The translations under genes and the position numbers were made by a program. Positions 27,154 to 34,757 of a stretch of 46,707 nt of DNA are shown here, piece by piece (position 1 is the stretch's first letter; each line of letters begins with the position of its first letter). Below the pieces are notes generated by a model, which made no database searches, was not told where the DNA came from, and saw only the letters and a program-made list of their open reading frames with translations. This stretch comes from Lihuaxuella thermophila (GTDB lineage Bacteria; Bacillota; Bacilli; Thermoactinomycetales; Thermoactinomycetaceae): positions 1-46,707 of the forward strand of contig NZ_FOCQ01000022.1 in NCBI RefSeq assembly GCF_900110165.1. Reading direction: 5' to 3'.

Positions 27154-28182
27154 CTAGTTGGCCGCCGCCGCTTTAATCTTCTGAATCAGCTCTTTCGTCG
27201 AAGGATTCATTCTGTAAAATTCCTCATAAATGGGATTTGCTGCGGTTTCCATTTCTTTTTTCAGCTGTTCATCCGGGCTTTGGAATTTCAATCCGTTTTC
27301 CTGAAGAAACTTTTTATCCTGCTGATAACTTTGCTCCAGCAACTTCCATTCGTAATCTGCAGCTGCTTGAGCCGCTTCTTCAATCACTTTTTGTTGCTCC
27401 GGCGTCAGCTTGTCCCAAAATTTTTTGTTGATGATATACACGTTGGGACTAAACATATGGCGGGATTCAAGCACATGGGTTTGCACTTCATACCATCCCG
27501 AAGCCCTTAGGGTGGCGATCGGGTTCTCCTGGCCGTCGACCACTTTTTGCTCCAGTGCCGTAAATACTTCTGAAATCGGCAGCGGGGTAACATTGGCCCC
27601 CCAGGACTTGCCTAAAGCGATATAGTTGGGGATGTTTGGCATTCTCAACCGGAAACCTTTAAAATCGGACATTTTCGTGATCGGGTGATTGCCGGATATC
27701 ATCCGGAACCCATTGGCACTCCAGGCGAGGACGCGAACCCCATGTTTCGATTCCATCTCAGAGGTCAACTCTTTTCCGATCGGACCCTGCAACACGGTTT
27801 TTGCATGTTTGAAATCCTTGAATAAGAAAGGCAATTCCGGTATCGCCATCTTCGGGATATCCGCCTGCATGATCATGCCGGGAATTCCCATCTCGATGGT
27901 GCCATTGCGCACGCCGTCATAAAATTCCTTTTCCGCACCCAGCTTGCTGTTTTCATAAATATCGACTTTTAAAGTGCCCTTGGAATTTTTCTCCACCATG
28001 TCCTTAAATTTTTCCCGCAGAGCGATGTTTTGAGGATGGTTGGCGGCAAAGTAATGGGCCACTTTGATCCGGTGAGTTTGACCGGATTTGGAATTATCCG
28101 CTTGTGACGCGCAGCCGGCCAATAAAACAATCAGAATAAGAGAGCAAATGATGCCCCGGGTGAAGCGCTTCCATCCATTCAT
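27154..28182 (-). CDS. dctP: TRAP transporter substrate-binding lipoprotein (DctP type), first copy
   Basis: This is a 342-residue secreted lipoprotein with lipobox LLAGC (cysteine about residue 24) and the DctP core: VAHYFAANHPQNIALREKF, PELPFLFKDFKHAK, DFKGFRLRMPNIPNY and ALEQKVVDGQENPIATL. It collects an organic acid outside the cell for DctQM. It is the first gene of the array and follows a leader of about 230 bases that contains two palindromes. It is clearly different from the second DctP (23211-24248), which suggests two ligands or separate origins. Confidence 0.93.
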   Translation of the reverse strand: MNGWKRFTRGIICSLILIVLLAGCASQADNSKSGQTHRIKVAHYFAANHPQNIALREKFKDMVEKNSKGTLKVDIYENSKLGAEKEFYDGVRNGTIEMGIPGMIMQADIPKMAIPELPFLFKDFKHAKTVLQGPIGKELTSEMESKHGVRVLAWSANGFRMISGNHPITKMSDFKGFRLRMPNIPNYIALGKSWGANVTPLPISEVFTALEQKVVDGQENPIATLRASGWYEVQTHVLESRHMFSPNVYIINKKFWDKLTPEQQKVIEEAAQAAADYEWKLLEQSYQQDKKFLQENGLKFQSPDEQLKKEMETAANPIYEEFYRMNPSTKELIQKIKAAAAN

Positions 28183-28226
28183 AAGAACCCCTCCCGTTTC
28201 CGAATGTATTGGCAGATGGTTTTATA

Positions 28227-28247
28227 TGATAAAGTTCGGTTTTATCA
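28227..28247. promoter_or_regulatory. Palindrome in the leader of the sugar-acid operon, candidate IclR operator
   Basis: TGATAAA and TTTATCA form exact 7-base arms around a 7-base spacer, 45 bases before the dctP start. The size and symmetry fit an IclR/KdgR-type dimer site. A second palindrome, AATATG-CGTT-CATATT, lies at 28330-28345. Both are downstream of the -10 box, where a bound repressor would block transcription. Confidence 0.5.
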
Positions 28248-28418
28248 TTTAGATAAAAAACGATTGCCCTTCGTGATAATGAGCTTTCTATGTACTGTTC
28301 TGTTTGGGAACGATTTCATTTTTCAAAATAATATGCGTTCATATTGTTCTATATTATAAAACTAAGTTTATGAATATAGATAAAAAAGAATCAAGAATAC
28401 AATTATTACTTTTTATTT

Positions 28419-28448
28419 ACTATATATGAATGATTAGAATATTGTCAA
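28419..28448 (-). promoter_or_regulatory. Sigma-A-type promoter of the sugar-acid operon
   Basis: On the minus strand, TTGACA (28448-28443) is followed after 18 bases by TATAGT (28424-28419). The surrounding DNA is AT-rich. This is the best promoter in front of the array and gives a leader of about 230 bases. TTGATT near 28394 is a weaker alternative. Confidence 0.55.
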
Positions 28449-28660
28449 CTCATTAATATTTTATATCCAATTGGAAAGAGTGTGGATAAAACTCGGATTC
28501 CCATGGTACAGTTCTTTTTTTCATTTAGGCAGCCTTTTCGATGAAGCAACACAAAGAGGTCAAAGCCCCGCACCTATGGCGGGCAAAGCATTGTTTGTTC
28601 ATAGCTCGATGATGGGCTCTCGAAAGATCCCCGTTTTCAACCCGGTCCCCCCATAGATGC
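28449..28660. other. Intergenic stretch between two minus-strand operons
   Basis: No gene is supported here. A 61-codon plus-strand open frame (28471-28656) has no domain or ribosome binding site I can recognise. The stretch AAGCCCCGCACC to GGCTCTCGAAAG has higher GC than the flanking AT-rich DNA and may be debris of an older element. Confidence 0.4.
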
Positions 28661-28696
28661 TAAAAAACAAAAAAGCCAGCAATTTTCATGCTGGCT
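28661..28696 (-). terminator. Rho-independent terminator of the mtn operon
   Basis: Directly after the mtnA stop, AGCCAGC (28696-28690) pairs with GCTGGCT (28680-28674) in the transcript around ATGAAAATT. A T-rich run TTTTTTGTTTTTT follows. Confidence 0.9.
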
Positions 28697-28697
28697 G

Positions 28698-29756
28698 TCA
28701 GCCGTTTAAGACTCTTTTCAAATTTTCCCGATAGGGAGCCCTGATGACTCCGTACTCGGTGATGATCGCGGTTACGTACTCCGCCGGTGTGACATCAAAC
28801 GCGGGATTATACACTTGAACTCCCTCTGGGGCGATTGGTTTGCCCATTCCGGCCACCACTTCCTCCGGTGATCGCTGCTCAATCGGGATCTGTTCGCCCG
28901 TCTCCGTTTCCAAATCGATCGAAGAAGCAGGAGCAGCCACATAAAAGGGAATTCCATGCGCTTTCGCCAACACGGCCACACTGTAGGTGCCGATTTTGTT
29001 GGCCACATCTCCGTTGGCCGCCACGCGGTCCGTTCCAACGATCACCGCTTGCACCCATCCCTGTTTCATCACGGCACCCGCCATATTGTCACAGATCAGC
29101 GTCACATCAATCCCGGCCTGCATGAGTTCATAGGCGGTCAGACGGGCTCCCTGCAACACCGGGCGGGTTTCATCGGCAAATACCTTAAACTTCCACCCCC
29201 GCTCACGGGCCAGATAGAGAGGAGCCAATGCCGTTCCATACGCACCGGTGGCGAGACCGCCGGCATTGCAATGGGTCAGGATGCCCATTCCATCCTGCAA
29301 CAGAGTGAGCAGATGTTCTCCAATCTGCCGGCACACCCGGACATCCTCTTCATGAATCGCCGTCGCTTCGTTCAATATCGCTTGTTTGACGGAGGAGACG
29401 GGTTCGCCTTTGAATGTTTTGGCCTTGTTCACCACTCGTTTTAGCGCCCACGACAGATTGACAGCCGTCGGCCTCGCCGAATTCAAAAAGTCCGCGATCC
29501 GTTCCAGTTCTGCCCAGAAAATCTCCTCCTGGTCAGGCAGGCCACGCACTCCCAAATACAATCCGTAGACGGCAGCGATGCCAATCGCCGGTGCCCCCCG
29601 GACAGCCAATGTGGCAATTGCCTCCCATACCTCTTCCGGGGTGGTCAAGTGTAAATAAACGGTTTCAGTTGGAAGCCGCCGCTGATCCAGCAAAACCAAA
29701 TGATCTTCTTGCCAGAAAACCGATTGGGGATGCGGGATGGCTTGATTGAATTTCAT
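28698..29756 (-). CDS. mtnA: S-methyl-5-thioribose-1-phosphate isomerase
   Basis: This is a 352-residue enzyme of the eIF-2B-related sugar-phosphate isomerase family. It is complete, with RRLPTETVYL near the start, VRGAPAIGIAAVYG, the catalytic cysteine in THCNAGGLATGAYGT and the catalytic aspartate in VGTDRVAANGDVANKIGT. It turns methylthioribose 1-phosphate into methylthioribulose 1-phosphate in methionine salvage. It overlaps the mtnK stop by four bases and ends the operon at a strong terminator. Confidence 0.96.
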   Translation of the reverse strand: MKFNQAIPHPQSVFWQEDHLVLLDQRRLPTETVYLHLTTPEEVWEAIATLAVRGAPAIGIAAVYGLYLGVRGLPDQEEIFWAELERIADFLNSARPTAVNLSWALKRVVNKAKTFKGEPVSSVKQAILNEATAIHEEDVRVCRQIGEHLLTLLQDGMGILTHCNAGGLATGAYGTALAPLYLARERGWKFKVFADETRPVLQGARLTAYELMQAGIDVTLICDNMAGAVMKQGWVQAVIVGTDRVAANGDVANKIGTYSVAVLAKAHGIPFYVAAPASSIDLETETGEQIPIEQRSPEEVVAGMGKPIAPEGVQVYNPAFDVTPAEYVTAIITEYGVIRAPYRENLKRVLNG

Positions 29757-30979
29757 TTCACCGTCAGTCCTTTCCCGAGAATCTCCCGGGCCAGGTTGGT
29801 CAGGTCAGACACGGTCTGAATCGATTTGCACTTTAAAACCAACTGCTCCCCGATCTGTAAAGCCTTGATTTCCGCTTCCGCGCGAACGGCCGGATCTTCG
29901 ATCGATTCCAAATCGGCTACCGGAGCGAGACCGATCACCCGGCGCATCATTTTGCATCCGGCAAACCCGGAAGTATCCTGGAGAGCCTGGAACAGTACAT
30001 CATCCAGAAAGCCGGGAACGGACCACATTTCATCTTTTACATGCTCTTTCCACAATGCACGGAATTCTCGTTCAAAGCCGTTCCAGATCTGTTCAACCGT
30101 ATCCAGCAGCCAATGTTGATATTCCTCTCTCCGCTTCTTGTCCTGCGTGTGCGCCTCATGGGAGACAAAGGAAAGGAAAAGGTTGGCGATCACGGCCCCC
30201 ACATCAAAGCCGATCGGACCGTAGTAGGCAAATTCCGGGTCGATCACTTTGGTGCTGTCTTCTTTCACCATGATGGAGCCGGTATGCAGATCCCCGTGCA
30301 ACAAAGCTTGTGTGCGGGTCATAAACGATTCTTTCAGACGGGCGATCTCCCTTTTCAGTTGATGGTTGCGCCAGATCGACTCGACCGTTTCCCTGATCAG
30401 CGGATTAAATGAGTTGGTCTCTGCATTGTAGTAAGGATCCGTAAATACAAGATCCTCTGTAATCTTGCACATTTCCGGATTGATAAACCGGCGGACGTTT
30501 TCTTTTTTCTCCTGCGCGTCCAGGTAGTATTCCGAGGTAAAAAAGAGCGTGTGGGCAAGATACTTCGCCAAATCCTCAGCCAGACGGGGGTACACTTTTC
30601 CCGCAATTAAGCCTTTTCTTAAAATGATATGATCGGATAAATCCTCCATCGCCGTCAACGCCAATTGATCATCGTAAAAATAGACGGCGGGAACCAATTC
30701 CGGCACCAATTTGGCTGCTTGTTTCAACGCCTCCGCTTCGATGCGGGATCGGTCCAGCGTCAACGGCCAGGATTCCCCCACCACCCGGGCATAAGGGAGA
30801 GCTTGCTTGAGGATGACGCTTTTTCCCGATTTTTGATCCACGATGTGAAAGACCAGATTCAGGTTTCCATCGCCAATTTCCCGATTGGCCAGCTCCGCAT
30901 CACCGGCAAACAAATCCGGTAAAGAACGGGCGTATTCAACCGCATCCTTTTCCGTCAAAGCTTTATAATTTTCAAACAT
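29753..30979 (-). CDS. mtnK: 5-methylthioribose kinase
   Basis: This is a 408-residue kinase of the aminoglycoside-phosphotransferase fold. Visible marks are EIGDGNLNLVFHI (nucleotide loop), SVILKQALPYAR, the catalytic loop LLHGDLHTGSIMV and DPEFAYYGPIGFDVG (metal binding). It phosphorylates methylthioribose at C1. ATG 30979 is preferred over the open frame to 31039 because AAAGGAGG lies just before it and the family start MFENYKAL is there. It follows mtnD by 56 bases. Confidence 0.96.
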   Translation of the reverse strand: MFENYKALTEKDAVEYARSLPDLFAGDAELANREIGDGNLNLVFHIVDQKSGKSVILKQALPYARVVGESWPLTLDRSRIEAEALKQAAKLVPELVPAVYFYDDQLALTAMEDLSDHIILRKGLIAGKVYPRLAEDLAKYLAHTLFFTSEYYLDAQEKKENVRRFINPEMCKITEDLVFTDPYYNAETNSFNPLIRETVESIWRNHQLKREIARLKESFMTRTQALLHGDLHTGSIMVKEDSTKVIDPEFAYYGPIGFDVGAVIANLFLSFVSHEAHTQDKKRREEYQHWLLDTVEQIWNGFEREFRALWKEHVKDEMWSVPGFLDDVLFQALQDTSGFAGCKMMRRVIGLAPVADLESIEDPAVRAEAEIKALQIGEQLVLKCKSIQTVSDLTNLAREILGKGLTVK

Positions 30980-31035
30980 CGATGGTTTCCTCCTTTCTTG
31001 GCAAAGGCCCGCATCATGCGTGCGGGCGTTAGCGG

Positions 31036-31575
31036 TCAAGCGTTGAACTCCGGATCCTGATAAGGATGCGCCACCCAGCCGGACGGGTCGATAAACAGGC
31101 GCACGGCCACGACTTTGCGGTTCTCCATCAGCGTGAAAAAGTGCGGAGTATTGACCGGCACGGAAATGACATCCCCTGCGGAGAGCTCCACATCAAAGTA
31201 GCCGGTTCCCTCTTTGCCTTTAATCGTGAAGATGCCGTTTCCGGAGACGATGGCCCGAACCTCATCTTCCGTATGAACATGCACGTTTTCAAATTTTTTA
31301 AGCAGTTCTTCCAGATTGGGAGTCGCCTCGGACAAAGCCACCACATCCCATTGAACATATCCGTTCCGTTTGGCCAGGGATTCAATTTCCTCTTGGTACA
31401 CTTGCAGGATCTCTTCCTTTTCCTCATCGGACAAAACAAACTTTTCACGCAAACGGGACGGCAGTTTTTCCGTCGGCCAATGTTCGTAAAGGACCCCCTG
31501 CTCTTCGAGGAATGACCGTACCTCTTGCTCCGTTTGCAACCGTTTCCCGGAATTTCTGATGCGAATCTGCGCCAT
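31036..31575 (-). CDS. mtnD: Acireductone dioxygenase
   Basis: This is a 179-residue cupin. Metal ligands H99, H101, E105 (VHVHTEDEVR) and H145 (NTPHFF) are present. The iron form splits acireductone to 4-methylthio-2-oxobutanoate and formate, while the nickel form makes a dead-end product. That dual metal chemistry is worth noting in a window that also codes for nickel handling. It lies between mtnB and mtnK. Confidence 0.96.
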   Translation of the reverse strand: MAQIRIRNSGKRLQTEQEVRSFLEEQGVLYEHWPTEKLPSRLREKFVLSDEEKEEILQVYQEEIESLAKRNGYVQWDVVALSEATPNLEELLKKFENVHVHTEDEVRAIVSGNGIFTIKGKEGTGYFDVELSAGDVISVPVNTPHFFTLMENRKVVAVRLFIDPSGWVAHPYQDPEFNA

Positions 31576-31598
31576 GAAAAAACCCCTTTCGATCTGTA

Positions 31599-32264
31599 CT
31601 ATTTTTTCAAAAGTTGCAGTTTTACTTGATACTCAAACAGAAATTCAAATGCTTCCAAATGACGTTTGGCAGCAAAAATGCTGTCTCCCCAGGCATAAAT
31701 CCCGTGGTTTCGAATAAGCACCCCGGGAACGCGGGGATCGAGCACTTCGCCGACTGCTTCCGCCAAAGCGGGAATATGGGCATAATTTGGAACAATCGGC
31801 AGTTGGATCACGGCCCCTTCTTCCCAGAAATTCAATGCCTTGATGATTTCATGGCCGGTAAAGGAAACCTCCCCTTGATCCCCGTAAAGCTCGGAAATGA
31901 GATTATTGGCAACTGTATGAACATGGAAAATCGCCCGGCAATCGTTTATCTTTTGATAAATGGCCGTATGGATCAGGGTTTCCGCCGACGGTCTCTGCCG
32001 GGTCGGAAATGCCGGTTTCCCTTCGAGGTCAACCAGCAGGAAATCCTCCGGTGTATGGATCGATTTATCCTTTCCGCTGGCGGTTACCGCGATTAAGGCC
32101 GGCTGGCCCTCCTCAACCTTCACACGCACAGAGAGATTGCCGCTCGTGGCGGGAAACCATCCACGCTTGGCAAAAAGATCCTTGATCTCGCGCAAATCCC
32201 GAAAGGCCTGCTCAATCTGTTCCAATTCGACCCGAATCGTCTCAACGCTTTTCAGTTGTGTCAT
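31599..32264 (-). CDS. mtnB: Methylthioribulose-1-phosphate dehydratase
   Basis: This is a 221-residue class II aldolase-fold enzyme with zinc ligands H114 and H116 in IFHVHTVANN and a later histidine in IRNHGIYAWG. SGNLSVRV and TASGKDK are family marks. ATG 32264 is supported by GTGAGGTG about ten bases upstream. An in-frame GTG at 32282, overlapping the mtnX stop as GTGA, is a possible coupled start that would add six residues. The gene sits in its usual place before mtnD. Confidence 0.94.
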   Translation of the reverse strand: MTQLKSVETIRVELEQIEQAFRDLREIKDLFAKRGWFPATSGNLSVRVKVEEGQPALIAVTASGKDKSIHTPEDFLLVDLEGKPAFPTRQRPSAETLIHTAIYQKINDCRAIFHVHTVANNLISELYGDQGEVSFTGHEIIKALNFWEEGAVIQLPIVPNYAHIPALAEAVGEVLDPRVPGVLIRNHGIYAWGDSIFAAKRHLEAFEFLFEYQVKLQLLKK

Positions 32265-32278
32265 TCCTTTTATGCACC

Positions 32279-32950
32279 TCACTTTGCCAACGGCGCACCG
32301 TTTAAAATATCAATCACGTCAAAAAAGGTGGTAAAAGGCTGGTGGACCAAACCCAGCTCTTCACATTTTTTCAGCAGATAATCGCGGGCAATCGTAAAAT
32401 CGGCCAGTTTGGAACCGGCCAGATCGGTGATGCTGTCACCGATCACAATCTTTTCATACAGCCGGCTGTCATACGAACGGATCACGCTCGTCTTGCACAT
32501 CCCGCAATCCACGTCACAGTGCGGGTCACAGGGGTGCGGCCAAACAATGCGGATGGTCTCTCCGCTGAAATCACTTCCGTTGCAATAAATATCTTCGACC
32601 GGAATCGCATAGCGCGACAAGATCGGATAGACAAAGAAATCGATGCCTCCGCTGGTGATTAAGAGCTTGATCCCATGTTCGCGGCAATATTGGATAAACT
32701 CTTCGAATCCGGGCCGGATTTCCGCCTGGTCAATCGCATACCGGATGATTTCTTCTTTCCTGGAAGAGGGCAGCAGGGAAAACATTTGCCCCACTCCCCG
32801 CCGGACGCTGATGCGCTGAGAAAGGATATCATCTTTAATCGATTCCCAACCCGGGGGGTTAAAATGTTTGAAGATGCTGATGATGTTGTCGTTATTGGTG
32901 ATCGTTCCGTCAAAATCACAGAAGATCACCCGTTTTCGGAACGATGTCAT
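32279..32950 (-). CDS. mtnX: 2-hydroxy-3-keto-5-methylthiopentenyl-1-phosphate phosphatase
   Basis: This is a 223-residue HAD phosphatase with the DXDGT motif CDFDGTITNND (D12, D14), TSGGIDFFVYP and a late VIGDSITDLAGS acid motif. With mtnW it replaces the single enolase-phosphatase MtnC, as in Bacillus subtilis. ATG 32950 follows GGGGGAG and overlaps the mtnW stop as ATGA. Confidence 0.95.
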   Translation of the reverse strand: MTSFRKRVIFCDFDGTITNNDNIISIFKHFNPPGWESIKDDILSQRISVRRGVGQMFSLLPSSRKEEIIRYAIDQAEIRPGFEEFIQYCREHGIKLLITSGGIDFFVYPILSRYAIPVEDIYCNGSDFSGETIRIVWPHPCDPHCDVDCGMCKTSVIRSYDSRLYEKIVIGDSITDLAGSKLADFTIARDYLLKKCEELGLVHQPFTTFFDVIDILNGAPLAK

Positions 32951-34170
32951 TCCAGACTCCCCCATTTTTCCAAAGCCAGTTTCAACTCCGGCGAATCCTG
33001 TGCGGCTTCCTGTAAAGACCGCCCCTCTACCGCAGCGCGGATGGCATCGACAAAGGCTTTACCTCCGGCCGTCGAACCTTGCGGATGTCCGTGAATGCCT
33101 CCCCCGGCATTGACAAGCAGATCCGTGCCAAAGTCGCGAACCAGGGCAGGCACCAGGCCAGGATGGATTCCTGCCGAGGGTCCCGGAAACGAGCGCCGGT
33201 GTACCGGTGAAGGTTCGCGCAAGTATTCGGCCACTTTTAAAGCGTCGGCTTGGGGCATGGCCACCGAGCCATAGGGGGAAGGATACAGCACCATATCTGC
33301 CCCTGCCCACCTCATCAATTTTCCTAACAGAAGCGGTGAACTTAATCCGTACTCAGGAGAAGCGTAGATCGCTCCCGAAAATGCCGGATGAGCCATGAGC
33401 GGAACCCGGATGTCAGGATCGCCGGCCAATCGGTGGAGAATGTCCAATCCGTAGGGAAGCGCATTGACCAGCAAGCAGTCGGCTCCCTGTTCCACCAGGC
33501 GTTTCGCCTTGTCGACCAATTGCGTCACCGGTCCGGTCAAGTTTACGGCATACAGCGTTTTTTGCCCGGTCCGCCCTTCCTTTTCCCGATTGATCCTGTT
33601 GAACAGGCGGACCCTTTCCACGGCTGGTGCGTAGTCATCGCGGAAGAAGATTTCGTCATCCTTCACCAAATCGACCCCGCCATCCACCTGGTGACGATAA
33701 GCTTCCTCCAGTTCAGCCAGGTTCATGCCGATACACTGCTTAAAAATGCTCATCAACAGCGGCCGGCCGGCCACTCCCAGCTGTTGCCGAATTCCCTCGA
33801 CTCCGAACTTGGGTCCCGGTAACTGAGCGAGGAACGAATCCGGTGCTTCGATATCCATGCACCTGATCTTCCCGTCCATCGACAACTTGCCGAAAACGGT
33901 GGTCAAAAGTGCGGGTAGATCCGGTGTCAGATTTCGCACCGGATAACCGATTTTACAAAGCGCGCGCGGTTCCCCGTCCGCAGTCGGCTCCAATTCCGCC
34001 ACTTCGATCACTTTCCCCAGATGGGCGGCCATTTGCTTTTTCTTCGTCTCCGGCAGCTCCGTCCAAGTACCGACCGTTAAACCCACCGCAATGCTGTTTG
34101 CTTTTTTATGAAAATCATTCTTCCCGTGAATCAAATATGTAGCGATGATGTAGTCCTGATGGGCCACCAT
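32947..34170 (-). CDS. mtnW: 2,3-diketo-5-methylthiopentyl-1-phosphate enolase (RuBisCO-like protein)
   Basis: This is a 407-residue RuBisCO-like protein. The metal site GGVDLVKDDEIF has K170 (carbamylated in the family), D172 and E173. FPGPSAGIHPGLVP and NAGGGIHGHPQG line the phosphate site. It tautomerises the diketo intermediate of methionine salvage and does not fix CO2. It is the first gene of the mtn operon, downstream of the S-box riboswitch, with GGAAGGTGAT before ATG 34170. Confidence 0.95.
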   Translation of the reverse strand: MVAHQDYIIATYLIHGKNDFHKKANSIAVGLTVGTWTELPETKKKQMAAHLGKVIEVAELEPTADGEPRALCKIGYPVRNLTPDLPALLTTVFGKLSMDGKIRCMDIEAPDSFLAQLPGPKFGVEGIRQQLGVAGRPLLMSIFKQCIGMNLAELEEAYRHQVDGGVDLVKDDEIFFRDDYAPAVERVRLFNRINREKEGRTGQKTLYAVNLTGPVTQLVDKAKRLVEQGADCLLVNALPYGLDILHRLAGDPDIRVPLMAHPAFSGAIYASPEYGLSSPLLLGKLMRWAGADMVLYPSPYGSVAMPQADALKVAEYLREPSPVHRRSFPGPSAGIHPGLVPALVRDFGTDLLVNAGGGIHGHPQGSTAGGKAFVDAIRAAVEGRSLQEAAQDSPELKLALEKWGSLE

Positions 34171-34243
34171 CCAGCCATCACCTTCCCCGTATCGACTATG
34201 CTTTACCTTACAGGAGATCGGGCCCGTTTATTCCGGCACCAAT

Positions 34244-34276
34244 AAAAAATCCCTTTCTGCAGATGCAAAAAGGGAT
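34244..34276 (-). terminator. Riboswitch-controlled terminator upstream of mtnW
   Basis: In the minus-strand transcript ATCCCTTTTTGC pairs with the later GCAGAAAGGGAT and runs into TTTTTTATT. It lies 20 bases after the S-box aptamer, where the expression platform should be. Confidence 0.88.
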
Positions 34277-34296
34277 ACATTTATCGTTATCGCCTT

Positions 34297-34407
34297 CTCT
34301 CATCTGTCAGAACAATATTGTCCTGCAGGAATTGGCACCTTTCTGCTTTTGTGCAGATGGTTGCCGAGGTTTCTTCGGGCCTGTCCCTCCACCTCTCTGG
34401 ATAAGAG
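34297..34407 (-). promoter_or_regulatory. SAM-I (S-box) riboswitch
   Basis: The minus-strand transcript opens with CTCTTATCCAGAGAGGTGGA, continues with GGGACAGGCCCGAAGAAACC and then CGGCAACC, and closes with GATGAGAG pairing back to CTCTTATC (P1). These are the conserved S-box blocks in the right order. When SAM is bound, the downstream terminator at 34244-34276 should form and shut off the methionine-salvage genes. Confidence 0.95.
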
Positions 34408-34445
34408 AATTCCACAGATTTATTCAATTTTCCATCAGCTCTTTT

Positions 34446-34474
34446 AATTTAACATATTTATTTTTATTAATCAA
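34446..34474 (-). promoter_or_regulatory. Promoter of the mtn operon
   Basis: TTGATT (34474-34469) and TAAATT (34451-34446) are 17 bases apart on the minus strand, about 40 bases upstream of the S-box aptamer. Confidence 0.65.
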
Positions 34475-34655
34475 CAGTCTTGGTGAAAACTTTTTTCTGT
34501 CCGGTTTCATCCATAAAGTTTCAGCTATTTCTTTCACACGGTGGATCTGTCCGTTTCAATGCCATCGAAGCGGATCATCGGCACAATTCCCGGTGTATAA
34601 ACGAACAATAAAAGATATTTAAAAAAATATATTCGTGTTTTTGATGTTCCTGGCC

Positions 34656-34684
34656 TTGATTTCCCCTGTTACTTTTGTTATAGT
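34656..34684 (+). promoter_or_regulatory. Promoter of the FAD-dependent dehydrogenase gene
   Basis: TTGATT (34656-34661) and TATAGT (34679-34684) are 17 bases apart, 74 bases before ATG 34758. It is divergent from the mtn promoter. The DNA between the two promoters shows no gene. Confidence 0.6.
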
Positions 34685-34757
34685 CTCTTAGGGTTTTGAA
34701 AGCAGTTTTTCCACGACATAAATCCCATTCATCCGAGATGCATGTGAGGGATCCGAT

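Noticed and set aside
28471-28656. A 61-codon plus-strand frame between two operons
   Set aside because: No ribosome binding site, no known family, and its end runs up to the T-run side of the mtn terminator.
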